Positions 26,831 to 34,314 of a DNA stretch of 54,850 bases are shown here, piece by piece. Numbering within the stretch: the first letter of the stretch is position 1; each line of letters begins with the position of its first letter. The stretch comes from an uncultured Duncaniella sp. (GTDB lineage Bacteria; Bacteroidota; Bacteroidia; Bacteroidales; Muribaculaceae): positions 1 to 54,850 of the forward strand of contig CAJUGS010000021.1 of the NCBI GenBank assembly GCA_910586305.1, in the 5' to 3' direction. The notes beneath the pieces were generated by a model that did no database searches, was not told the origin of the DNA, and saw only the letters and a program-made list of their open reading frames with translations. Made by a program: the position numbers and the translations under genes.

Positions 26831-26997
26831 AACAATAGCGATGAAGAATTTCCTCCCGTCATCCGGGGAAAATCCTCACCGCTATGGTGGTTCTTATGAT
26901 TTATATGCAAATAAATTAAGGTGTGACTCCCTTTCGGGGTATTGCAGCCTCCTTTCGGTTGGTTATAACTGAAGTGGGGGATAGATGGATGAGTCGA
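26831..26997 (-). other. Gap between rpsU and the glycosidase-like gene
   Basis: 167 bp without a gene. On the minus strand it has two short CC-GAAA-GG hairpins near 26929-26956 after rpsU, which could be part of a transcript end. No match to the TAnnTTTG element is seen for the gene downstream. Confidence 0.4.
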
Positions 26998-27189
26998 TTA
27001 CTCCTCGTTGGCGCGGAGAGACTGTACGTAAACAGCCTTCATCATCTTCTTGCGGTTGGTCACAGAGGGCTTCTGGAAGGCCTGGCGAGAGCGGAGTTCG
27101 CGTACGACGCCGGTCTTTTCAAATTTGCGTTTGAATTTCTTGAGAGCCTTCTCGATGTTCTCACCTTCTTTTACTTGTACGATGATCAT
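26998..27189 (-). CDS. rpsU: 30S ribosomal protein bS21
   Basis: 63-residue basic protein of the small ribosomal subunit. MIIVQVKEGENIEKALKKFK and RKFEKTGVVRELRSRQAFQKPS are typical of bS21, near the 3' end of 16S rRNA. It has its own promoter (27270-27301) and a leader of about 75 nt with a small CAGAGC-TGTC-GCTCTG hairpin at 27242-27257. In Bacteroidetes S21 helps occlude the anti-Shine-Dalgarno, in keeping with the weak ribosome-binding sites seen in this window. Confidence 0.97.
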   Translation of the reverse strand: MIIVQVKEGENIEKALKKFKRKFEKTGVVRELRSRQAFQKPSVTNRKKMMKAVYVQSLRANEE

Positions 27190-27269
27190 GTCGTTTCTTT
27201 GGTTGGTTGATTTTAGTGAATATTAGTGATTTAGCAAAATACAGAGCTGTCGCTCTGACTTTTGCGGGG

Positions 27270-27301
27270 CAAAATTACAAAAAATCCGTGTCTCTTGCAA
27301 G
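27270..27301 (-). promoter_or_regulatory. Promoter of rpsU
   Basis: On the minus strand CTTG (27298-27301), 20 bp, TAATTTTG (27270-27277). The -7 element is an exact match and the -33 element has one mismatch. Predicted start near 27266. Confidence 0.65.
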
Positions 27302-27396
27302 TTTTGACGTAGATTTCAATTATAAAAAATGCGGATGGGGGAATACGGATGATGTAGGCATCGGGAGATGTGGAAGGCGATGCAAAGATTCTGAAA

Positions 27397-28351
27397 TCAA
27401 TGCTGCTGCTGTGACAGCATTGTGTATAGAACTTCAGATATGTGTGCGATGGCCTTTGCAGCCTCTGTCTCGTTGCCTTTGAAGTCTTTTACGAATACCG
27501 GCCAGGGTGTAGCATACGTTGTTGGGCAGACATATATAGGCTACGTCGTTGTGTGCTGCGAGCACTCCTTCTTCGTTGATATAGCCGGAGCCTGTCTTAT
27601 GTGCTATAGTGACCCCTTCCTTATCAAGCAGGGGTGCAACTATCCTGTCGGTGCCGGTTTTGCATTCTTTCAATGTGGTCGTGATGAAAGATTGCTTGTC
27701 GAGACTGACAAGGCTGTCTGTGAACAGTCGGTTCATTAGTATTGCAGCACCGAGAGGTGATGTGCGGTTGTCGTAGGCTTTGTCGTGGTCTGCCGACATT
27801 TCCTCTTCGGTGTGTGATATCTGAAAACTTGAGCGCGGTATGATGGTGGCTATGAAGCTGTCGGTTCCGGCGGCATCGACCAGTCTGTCAAACATGAGAT
27901 TGCTTGCATTGTTGTCGCTCAGAATGAGCGTATAGCGCAGAAGGTCTTTCACTGTCAGTGAAATCTCGGATTCGGAATGCTCTTTCAGCATCGGACTCCA
28001 TGTATTGGGGTCAAGATCGGCGCGTTGTATGGTCATCAATGTGTCGAGAGATATGGATCTGTGGTCGAAATCATTACAGATGGCCAAGGCTTGATGGACT
28101 TTGAACACGCTCATCATTGGATAGATGTTTTTGTTGTTGACGGTGACTGTGTCCGTGTTGTTTATAATTATCGCCACTCCGATTTCGCCCGGATATTGCG
28201 ATACTATTCCGGAAATAGAATCGGTGATTGCATCGTTGCGCGATGATGTGTCGTTCCCGTTTGACCGATATATCGACAATATAATAACGGCTATACAGCA
28301 AATTACGGATAAACTGAGTACAAAAACACGTGTCTGATGAGATTTTGCCAT
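27397..28351 (-). pseudogene. CfxA-family class A beta-lactamase with a 3' frameshift
   Basis: Serine beta-lactamase-like protein. From the ATG at 28351 it has an N-terminal hydrophobic segment, SVFK (catalytic Ser81, Lys84), SDN (145-147), the omega-loop segment TEEEMSADHDKAY and KTGSG (252-256). PMMSVFKVHQALA, DPNTWSPMLK, IPRSSFQI and AAHNDVAYICLPNN follow CfxA closely as I recall it. After Ala284 the frame changes at CCGGCC (27498-27503). As written the protein ends at 27434 with 21 unrelated residues; removing one base gives VFVKDFKGN...AHISEVLYTML and a stop at 27397, matching the CfxA end. The last strand and helix are lost in the read frame, so it may be inactive, or the base may be a sequence error. 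A 392-residue reading from 28612 is rejected because it crosses the promoter. Confidence 0.88.
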
Positions 28352-28384
28352 AAAATATAGAACTGAATAGTGTGATTGGGAATG

Positions 28385-28392
28385 CAAAGTTA
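28385..28392 (-). promoter_or_regulatory. Promoter -7 element of the CfxA-like gene
   Basis: TAACTTTG on the minus strand, about 34 nt before the ATG at 28351. No TTTG is seen at the usual -33 distance. Confidence 0.5.
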
Positions 28393-28466
28393 CTAAAAAT
28401 AGCATTATATTCATGTCACGTGATCTCTCAAGGTACTTGTCGGGGCGTACAGACGCTGGCGGGGTG

Positions 28467-28898
28467 TCAGGGACGCTGTGTGAGTGACTTCCAGCGTTGT
28501 TTTCGGGCGCGGGCTGCCTCGCGACGCTCACGGCGTGTCGGAGGAAGTGGCGGGGTGGGCGGGGTGACTTCTTCGAAGTCTTCGGGGGTGAGCTGTGAGA
28601 GAAGTTTTTCAACTATCTCCTCGGGGGTGAGCTTCTTTGGTCCGGCAGGGGCATTCTTTCGTTCTTGTGCTCTTTGACGGGCACGTGCAGAGCGGAGCAT
28701 GGCGCGGTCCAGCTCGACCTTTATCATATTGAAGGCGAGGAGGGCCACAGGATCGGAGCTCTCGGCAGTTGTTCCGTCGAGATAGGCCTCGACTATGCGC
28801 ATAGCTTCGGCCGCCGACTGCGGGGCATGGGAGAGGGAGGTGTTTATACGTTCGGAAATGTCGGCATAGACTTTGCGCGATACGGGTAGTTTCTTCAT
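28467..28898 (-). CDS. Hypothetical protein with helical body and basic Pro-rich tail
   Basis: 143 residues, not recognised. The N-terminal half (MKKLPVSRKVYADISERINTSL...) looks helical and amphipathic. The middle has a coiled, Arg/Ala-rich segment (RAMLRSARARQRAQERKNAP), then KKLTPEEIVEKLLSQLTPEDFEEV, a PTPPLPPT turn and a strongly basic end (RRERREAARARKQRWK). There is no signal peptide or membrane segment, so it is probably cytosolic; nucleic-acid or ribosome contact is possible from charge alone. It stands alone between the CfxA-like gene and the channel gene. Codon use looks normal for the window. Confidence 0.65.
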   Translation of the reverse strand: MKKLPVSRKVYADISERINTSLSHAPQSAAEAMRIVEAYLDGTTAESSDPVALLAFNMIKVELDRAMLRSARARQRAQERKNAPAGPKKLTPEEIVEKLLSQLTPEDFEEVTPPTPPLPPTRRERREAARARKQRWKSLTQRP

Positions 28899-28992
28899 GA
28901 TTGCTCTTTTTTAGGCAAAGGTACTATGAGGAATCACGAAAAAGGTGCGATAATGTCGCGTTGTCAGATGATGATGTGTGTGTACACAAGAG

Positions 28993-29730
28993 TCAGTCGT
29001 CGGTGTTGTTGAGCCTTTTCTTGGCCTGGCGACTCACATAGTCGGTAAGATATACGGTGAACAACGGGAATATTACCATGCCGGCGATAGGGAGCACGAC
29101 GGCCACTATCTTGCCGGCTACTGTGACCGGGGATATGTCGCATCCGACTGTAGACATATTCATTGCTGCCCACCACAGTGCCGTCCAGTAGGTGTCGACC
29201 TGCGGATTGACCGGTTGTTCCTTCTGGAAGAATATGAGGCTGCAGAAGTATGTGACCAGAAGCATAATGGATATGTAGGACATGAACAGCGACGTGACGG
29301 CGTTGCCAGAGACGTAGCCTATCACGATGGAGAGGGCGAGTGCTCCGCGGGCAAGGGGAATGAACCTGACGAAATAGAGTGCGTTGGCGGTCAGGTGGAT
29401 GTCGAGCAGGCTGATGATGTTGAGGTAGGGGATGCTCAGCAGGAGAAATGCTATGCGGTGGCGTGTGAATTGCCACTTGTCTGTCGCATAGTGCATCTCG
29501 ACAAAGAAGTCAACGATGAACACGATGCACACCCAGAACTGGAAGTGCATATAGGCGGTGTTTTCGAGAAAGTTTATCTTCTCGAATGTGTCGACGGAAA
29601 TGAATACGATGAGAAGGACTGACAGTATCAGAACTATGAGATTCATGATGTCGACCACGATATTGCGGTCTTTACCATGCTTCCCGGGGGTGTGTACTGT
29701 TGTCGGTGATGATGGTTTTGATGCAGTCAT
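28993..29730 (-). CDS. Voltage-gated-like potassium/ion channel with altered filter
   Basis: 245-residue inner-membrane protein with about six transmembrane segments and a pore loop. The loop reads WWAAMNMSTVGCDISPVT, where a potassium channel would have TVGYG; Tyr-Gly is replaced by Cys-Asp. The inner helix follows (GKIVAVVLPIAGMVIFPLFTVYLTDYV). The segment before it (ALYFVRFIPLARGALALSIV) is placed like an S4 helix but has only two Arg. The ATG at 29730 is preferred over an upstream TTG. Selectivity cannot be assigned from the changed filter. A palindrome lies just upstream. Confidence 0.85.
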   Translation of the reverse strand: MTASKPSSPTTVHTPGKHGKDRNIVVDIMNLIVLILSVLLIVFISVDTFEKINFLENTAYMHFQFWVCIVFIVDFFVEMHYATDKWQFTRHRIAFLLLSIPYLNIISLLDIHLTANALYFVRFIPLARGALALSIVIGYVSGNAVTSLFMSYISIMLLVTYFCSLIFFQKEQPVNPQVDTYWTALWWAAMNMSTVGCDISPVTVAGKIVAVVLPIAGMVIFPLFTVYLTDYVSRQAKKRLNNTDD

Positions 29731-29742
29731 AGTGCCGGATGC

Positions 29743-29760
29743 GTTTAACAAAGGTTAAAC
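29743..29760. promoter_or_regulatory. Palindrome upstream of the ion channel gene
   Basis: Perfect 7-bp inverted repeat GTTTAAC-AAAG-GTTAAAC, 13 nt before the channel ATG. It overlaps a TAACCTTTG that is one base from the -7 consensus on the minus strand. It could be an operator over the promoter (inference). Confidence 0.4.
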
Positions 29761-29786
29761 GTCCGGAGACCGCAGAGTGTTCACTA

Positions 29787-30401
29787 TCAGAAGAAATAGG
29801 TGAGATGCAGATCCCAGGTTTTGTTGCGTGCTGAGAAGTCGGTGAGCTGTTGGGTCTTTAGCGCGTAGGTCATGCCCCAGGTGTATGAGGCTGCAATCTG
29901 CCAGCGTTTGAACACCTCGAAGCCGAGTCCGGCCACGAGTCCGACTTCGCCGCCTGAGTATTTGATGGCATCACATTTGTTGTGTCCGGCCTGGATGGAC
30001 AGGACGGGACCGCCGTAGACGAATGGTGCCACATAGTCTTCGAGTCCCTGCATACGTGTCCACTTGAATTTGAGATTAAGCGGGATGTCAATGTTGTGGA
30101 TGTAGAGGCGTTCGTTGCCGTAGCCCTGCGAGCTCCAGATGAGGCGTTCGCCGAGGTTGACACTCGCTCCGCGCTGAGAGTAGAGGAGTCCGAATTCGAT
30201 TCCGAATCCTATGCCGGGAAACATCATCTCGGCACGCACGCCGGCAGTCTCGCCGAAGCCCTGCTTTACAGATACGAGGTCTTGCTTGAAGGTGAAATTG
30301 TTGCAGTTGCCACCTACCGATGCACCCCAGCGGAACTGGGCGTTGGCTACATTGGAGAGGGCTGCGATGGCAATAAGGAGCGATAATATGATGCGTTTCA
30401 T
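29787..30401 (-). CDS. Outer-membrane beta-barrel protein (PorT/OMP_b-brl_2-like)
   Basis: 204-residue protein with a signal peptide MKRIILSLLIAIAALSNVANAQ (cleavage after ANA). The rest alternates short amphipathic strands and ends WDLHLTYFF, a barrel-type C-terminus with a terminal aromatic. Segments such as GASVGGNCNNFTF, GFGIEFGLLYSQRGASV and IDIPLNLKFKW are typical of the porin-like fold of Bacteroidetes. The start at 30401 gives the signal peptide; longer readings lack it. It is transcribed divergently from pepC. Role unknown. Confidence 0.85.
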   Translation of the reverse strand: MKRIILSLLIAIAALSNVANAQFRWGASVGGNCNNFTFKQDLVSVKQGFGETAGVRAEMMFPGIGFGIEFGLLYSQRGASVNLGERLIWSSQGYGNERLYIHNIDIPLNLKFKWTRMQGLEDYVAPFVYGGPVLSIQAGHNKCDAIKYSGGEVGLVAGLGFEVFKRWQIAASYTWGMTYALKTQQLTDFSARNKTWDLHLTYFF

Positions 30402-30427
30402 TACGTGCTTTTGAGTGGTTTTGGGCG

Positions 30428-30435
30428 CAAAGGTA
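30428..30435 (-). promoter_or_regulatory. Promoter -7 element of the outer-membrane protein gene
   Basis: TACCTTTG on the minus strand, 26 nt before the start codon. It is back to back with the pepC promoter, so the two polymerases may exclude each other. Confidence 0.6.
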
Positions 30436-30444
30436 GGAATTTTT

Positions 30445-30476
30445 CTTGAAAGTTTGCCAATTTTATGATACCTTTG
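30445..30476 (+). promoter_or_regulatory. Promoter of the aminopeptidase C operon
   Basis: CTTG (30445-30448), 20 bp, TACCTTTG (30469-30476); predicted start near 30480, about 26 nt before the ATG at 30506. Confidence 0.65.
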
Positions 30477-30505
30477 CATTTCAACCAATCAAAATCAATA
30501 AAAGA

Positions 30506-31705
30506 ATGAAAAAATATATTGTGGCTGCGGCCTGTGTGGCTCTTGCGCTTGGTGTTTCGGCCAAGAAACAGTCCAAAGCTGAGAAGGAGCCCGAGGGGTT
30601 CAAGTTTACCGACGTTACCCTTGTAAAGACCACTCCTGTCAAGGACCAGAACAAGTCGGGCACCTGCTGGAGTTTCTCGGGGCTTGGCTTTATAGAGAAT
30701 GAGATTCTCCGCAAGACAGGGAAGGAGACCGATCTCAGCGAGATGTGGATAGTGCGTCATTGCTATTCTGACAAGGCTGACCGCTATGTGCGTATGGACG
30801 GCCATACCAACTTCGCAGCAGGCGGTGCGTGTCCTGATGTCACCTATGTGATAGAGAACTACGGCATTGTGCCCGAGGAGGCATATCGCGGTCTTAACTA
30901 TGGAGAGGAGAAGCACGACCACTATGAGCTTGATCCGATTCTCAAAGGTATAGTAGACGGTGTGAATGCAAAGAGCGGTAAGAAGTCGACTGCCTGGAAG
31001 AAAGGTTTCGACGGAATTCTTGACGCTTATCTCGGTGAAAAGCCCGAGACATTCGAGTATGAGGGCAAGACCTACACTCCGAAGAGCTTTGCCGAGAGTC
31101 TTGGCATAAATCCCTCGGACTATGTTGCGGTCACTTCGTTCACACATCATCCGTTCTATACCAAGTTTGGTCTCGAAGTAGCTGACAACTGGCTCTGGGA
31201 GAAATACTATAATGTGCCGATGGACGAGATGAAGGCAATCGTAGACAATGCTCTCGACAATGGTTATTCCATAGCCTGGGCGGCCGATGTGAGCGAGCCC
31301 GGATTCAAATGGAAAGAGGGTTATGCGGTGATTCCCAAAAAGAAGACCGAGGCCGATATGGAGGGCACCGAGCTGGCCCGCTGGGTGAAGCTTTCGGACA
31401 AAGAAAGAGAGGAGGAAACCAACAAGATTGAGGGTCCCTGTGAGGAGATCGCTGTGACTCAGGAGCTGCGTCAGCAGATGTTTGACTCTCACGAGACTAC
31501 CGATGACCATGGTATGATTATCGTGGGCAAGGCTGTGGACCAGAAGGGCAACAAGTATTATAAAGTGAAGAATTCCTGGGACACAAATCAGATATACGAC
31601 GGTTACTTCTATGTCTCAGAGCCTTACTTCCTTGCCAAGACTCTTGATATCTATGTCAACAAGGAGGCGGTTCCCGCCGGGATAGCGGCAAAGATGGGTA
31701 TCTGA
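30506..31705 (+). CDS. Aminopeptidase C / bleomycin hydrolase-like cysteine peptidase (C1B)
   Basis: 399-residue papain-fold peptidase. The catalytic Cys54 is in SGTCWSFSG, with Gln in VKDQNKSGTC as the oxyanion residue; the His is in TDDHGMIIVG and the Asn in YKVKNSWD. The first 19 residues (MKKYIVAAACVALALGVSA) are a signal peptide, so unlike the cytosolic eukaryotic enzyme this one is exported. The ATG at 30506 fits the promoter and signal peptide; the frame open from 30446 starts before the transcript. It overlaps the next gene by one base (TGATG). Confidence 0.94.
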   Translation: MKKYIVAAACVALALGVSAKKQSKAEKEPEGFKFTDVTLVKTTPVKDQNKSGTCWSFSGLGFIENEILRKTGKETDLSEMWIVRHCYSDKADRYVRMDGHTNFAAGGACPDVTYVIENYGIVPEEAYRGLNYGEEKHDHYELDPILKGIVDGVNAKSGKKSTAWKKGFDGILDAYLGEKPETFEYEGKTYTPKSFAESLGINPSDYVAVTSFTHHPFYTKFGLEVADNWLWEKYYNVPMDEMKAIVDNALDNGYSIAWAADVSEPGFKWKEGYAVIPKKKTEADMEGTELARWVKLSDKEREEETNKIEGPCEEIAVTQELRQQMFDSHETTDDHGMIIVGKAVDQKGNKYYKVKNSWDTNQIYDGYFYVSEPYFLAKTLDIYVNKEAVPAGIAAKMGI

Positions 31706-32718
31706 TGCTTCATCTTTTCAATCCGGAAAATGATCTTGCCCTCGGGGCGGGGTGTCGTCACTACACACCCCCTCCGAGGGTTTCAGCTCTTCATCGGGCC
31801 GGCGGCCTTATGCCTGCCTGGTGGAGCGGGGCGAGTGACTGTATTCTTGCGCCCGAGGCCACTGACAGTGAGGCTGGATGGCTGGAGAGGGAATATGGTC
31901 TTAAGACCGACCTTTCGCCTGTGGGGTGTCCGCGTCCGTGGGGATGGAGTGCCGATGCTCGCAGGCAGTTTCTCGCTGCCGGTGTGGCTGCTGAGTCTCT
32001 TCCATCGGATGAGGATGTGGAGCGTATGAGGTTTCTGAGCCACAGGCGTACATCGGTGTCGATTCTCAGCGCTCTCGGGCGTGGCGACCTGGCCGGATGT
32101 GAGTTGAAAGAGGTCGGTGAAGATATTGCGATGACGTGTGGCGATTTCTTTGTCAAGTCGCCTTGGTCTTGTTCAGGACGCGGGGTTTTCAGCTCGCGAG
32201 GGCTTCAGACTGATGTGCTCAGGAGCCGCATGGCCGGTATAATAAGGCGCCAGGGGAGTGTGATGGTGGAGAAGGAATGGGAGAAGGTGAGGGATTTTGC
32301 CGTGCTTTTTGTGAGTGACGGCGTGAAGGCCGGATTTGCCGGATGGTCGATGTTTGAGGCTGAGCGTCGCGGTGCCTATACGGGCAATGTCGTGGCTCCG
32401 CAGGATGTGCTCCGCGGCAGAATCGGTTGCGATATAGATATAAGCGGACTTGAGACGGTGCTTTCCCGCCTTGTCGCTCCTTACTATAAGGGACCGTTTG
32501 GTGTGGACATGATGGTGTATCGCGATGGAGGGATTGAGAAGGTCCATCCGTGCATTGAGCTGAATCTGCGTATGACCATGGGATTTGTGGCCATGGAAGT
32601 GCAAAACAGATTGTCGCTTGACCGTCCGGCTCTTTTGGGATGGGAGTATGGCGATGTCTCGGCTGTCCCGCTTCTTAAGCCCAGAGAGGGTTTTGCGCTG
32701 ACCCTAAAGGGCCTTTAG
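31705..32718 (+). CDS. ATP-grasp-like conserved protein
   Basis: 337 residues, no signal peptide. MLHLFNPENDLALG at the N-terminus is a distinctive opening. FFVKSPWSCSGRGVF resembles an ATP-grasp glycine loop, VMVEKEWEKVRDFAVLF a nucleotide-binding strand pair, and GPFGVDMMVY...HPCIELNLRMTMG the metal-binding end (E and N ligands). It is probably an ATP-dependent carboxylate ligase of unknown substrate (inference from motif order). The start overlaps the pepC stop by one base (TGATG), so the two are translationally linked. The gene end overlaps maf by 15 bp. Confidence 0.75.
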   Translation: MLHLFNPENDLALGAGCRHYTPPPRVSALHRAGGLMPAWWSGASDCILAPEATDSEAGWLEREYGLKTDLSPVGCPRPWGWSADARRQFLAAGVAAESLPSDEDVERMRFLSHRRTSVSILSALGRGDLAGCELKEVGEDIAMTCGDFFVKSPWSCSGRGVFSSRGLQTDVLRSRMAGIIRRQGSVMVEKEWEKVRDFAVLFVSDGVKAGFAGWSMFEAERRGAYTGNVVAPQDVLRGRIGCDIDISGLETVLSRLVAPYYKGPFGVDMMVYRDGGIEKVHPCIELNLRMTMGFVAMEVQNRLSLDRPALLGWEYGDVSAVPLLKPREGFALTLKGL

Positions 32719-33297
32719 CGCACGGTAGAGGCGGTGGACCGGCAGGCCCATTACGTTGTAGAAACTTCCGCGTATTTCCTTTATGGCGACAGCGCCTATC
32801 CATTCCTGTATGCCGTAGGCTCCGGCTTTGTCGAGAGGACGGTATTTTTTGACGTAGTACTCTATTTCCTCCTGCGACAGGGGCGAGAATTCCACTTCGC
32901 TCTCGCAGCTCCATGTCTCTGAGTGGTGTCGGGTGCGTATTGTCACGCCAGTTACCACTTTCTGTGTTTTTCCCGCAAGCATTGCGAGCATCGAGCAGGC
33001 GGCGCTTTCGTCGGCCGGCTTGCCGAGTACTTCTCCGTCAAGGATTACGACTGTGTCGGCTGTGATTACCAATGGGTTGTCGCCACTCTCGATTGGAAAG
33101 GCCATGGCTTTGACTGTGGAGAGATGGGCCGGGACCAGTTCTGGCTCCATTCCTTCGGGGACTGATTCGTCGACGGGGTGTGATGTGTCTACTCTGAATG
33201 GTATGTCGAGCAGTCCCAGCAATTCGCGACGGCGTGGTGAGCCGCTGGCGAGTATTATATCGTATTTGTTAAGATTGTCAAGTGGATTCATATTCAT
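32704..33297 (-). CDS. maf: Maf-like nucleoside triphosphate pyrophosphatase
   Basis: 197-residue cytosolic enzyme that hydrolyses non-canonical or selected nucleoside triphosphates (dTTP/UTP type). IILASGSPRRRELLGLL is the signature N-terminus; VITADTVVILDGEVLGKP holds the catalytic Asp, and DKAGAYGIQEWIGAVAIKEIRGSFYNVMGLP is the C-terminal signature. The start may be 33297 or 33291; the first lies only 3 nt after the -7 element, so the mRNA may be leaderless. It overlaps the ATP-grasp gene convergently by 15 bp. Confidence 0.95.
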   Translation of the reverse strand: MNMNPLDNLNKYDIILASGSPRRRELLGLLDIPFRVDTSHPVDESVPEGMEPELVPAHLSTVKAMAFPIESGDNPLVITADTVVILDGEVLGKPADESAACSMLAMLAGKTQKVVTGVTIRTRHHSETWSCESEVEFSPLSQEEIEYYVKKYRPLDKAGAYGIQEWIGAVAIKEIRGSFYNVMGLPVHRLYRALKAL

Positions 33298-33300
33298 GTG

Positions 33301-33308
33301 CAAATTTA
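33301..33308 (-). promoter_or_regulatory. Promoter -7 element of maf
   Basis: TAAATTTG on the minus strand, 3 nt before the ATG at 33297. The predicted start point falls on or next to the initiation codon. Confidence 0.5.
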
Positions 33309-33338
33309 CACATTTTCTTAAAAAAATCTTGAAAAATG

Positions 33339-33370
33339 TTTGGAGGATTGGAAAAATGGCTATACCTTTG
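33339..33370 (+). promoter_or_regulatory. Promoter of the TraB-ABC-GntR operon
   Basis: TTTG (33339-33342), 20 bp, TACCTTTG (33363-33370), an exact consensus match; leader of about 60 nt to the ATG at 33435. Confidence 0.75.
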
Positions 33371-33434
33371 CGGTGTGTTAGTAATGTACAACACCTCAAC
33401 ACTGCAATACCACAACATTCATCGACAGACAATA

Positions 33435-34310
33435 ATGAAAAAGACAATCCTCACCTTTGTATTTCTGTTTGCAGCCGTGTTATGCTGCAATGCCCAGATA
33501 TTCTGGAAAATAACCGGCAACGGACTTTCGCGGCCGTCCTATCTTCTCGGTACCCACCACGTAGCTCCTGTAGAGGTTCTTGACTCTCTCGAAGGTTTCA
33601 GCGATATTCTGGCGGGTGTAGACAAGGTGTATGGCGAGATGGTGATGTCGGAGGCAATGTCACTTGCCGGCCAGCAGGTGATGGCTATGGCTGCAATGGC
33701 CCCTTCCGACAGTACGCTGAGCAAGGTTCTTGCTCCGGCTCAGATGGACTCACTCACGACAGTGCTTCGCCGCTATATGGGGCCTCAGGTCAGCGCCGAG
33801 GCTTTCGAGCCTTTGAAGCCTTCTATGGTGTCTACCGTGCTGGCTATGGCGCAGTCTCAAGTGGCCTTCCCTGGGTTTGATTCTTCACGTCAGCTTGACG
33901 GGGTGGTGCAGGAGCGCGCGGCCGCTCTCGGAAAGGAGATAGGCGGTTTTGAGAATATCAACGAACAGTGTGCCGTGCTTTTTGGCGGTTCTATATCTTC
34001 GCAGGTAGAGGACTTGCTTGAAGTAGTGCGCCACGACGACCAGGCTGTAGACATGGCTAAGAAACTCGCGCAGGCTTATATGTCGGGCGACCTGAATGCT
34101 ATTCTTTCGATTCTGGAGAATCCGGAGTTTACCACCCCGGAGGCCACCGACCGTCTCATCAATAAGCGAAATCTCAATTGGATGAGAGTCCTGTCGGCTC
34201 TTCTTCCCACAGCCTCGGTGCTGATTGCCGTTGGTGCCGGACATCTTCCGGGAGAAAAGGGCTTGATATCCCTGTTGCGCAAAGATGGTTACACCGTAGA
34301 AAAGATATAA
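33435..34310 (+). CDS. TraB/GumN-family exported protein
   Basis: 291-residue protein with a signal peptide (MKKTILTFVFLFAAVLCCNAQ). LSRPSYLLGTHHVAPVEVLDSL carries the GxH motif, and VLIAVGAGHLPGEKGLISLLRKDGY the C-terminal GxxH of the TraB/GumN (Tiki-like) family, whose relatives are metal-dependent proteases; activity here is unknown. The middle has the glutamate-containing NINEQCAVLF. It is the first gene of an operon with an ABC transporter and a GntR regulator, 4 nt before the ATPase gene. Confidence 0.9.
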   Translation: MKKTILTFVFLFAAVLCCNAQIFWKITGNGLSRPSYLLGTHHVAPVEVLDSLEGFSDILAGVDKVYGEMVMSEAMSLAGQQVMAMAAMAPSDSTLSKVLAPAQMDSLTTVLRRYMGPQVSAEAFEPLKPSMVSTVLAMAQSQVAFPGFDSSRQLDGVVQERAAALGKEIGGFENINEQCAVLFGGSISSQVEDLLEVVRHDDQAVDMAKKLAQAYMSGDLNAILSILENPEFTTPEATDRLINKRNLNWMRVLSALLPTASVLIAVGAGHLPGEKGLISLLRKDGYTVEKI

Positions 34311-34314
34311 TGTC

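Noticed and set aside
28352..28612. 87-residue N-terminal extension of the CfxA-like protein
   Set aside because: It runs through the -7 element at 28385-28392 and into the neighbouring gene; CfxA starts near the ATG at 28351.
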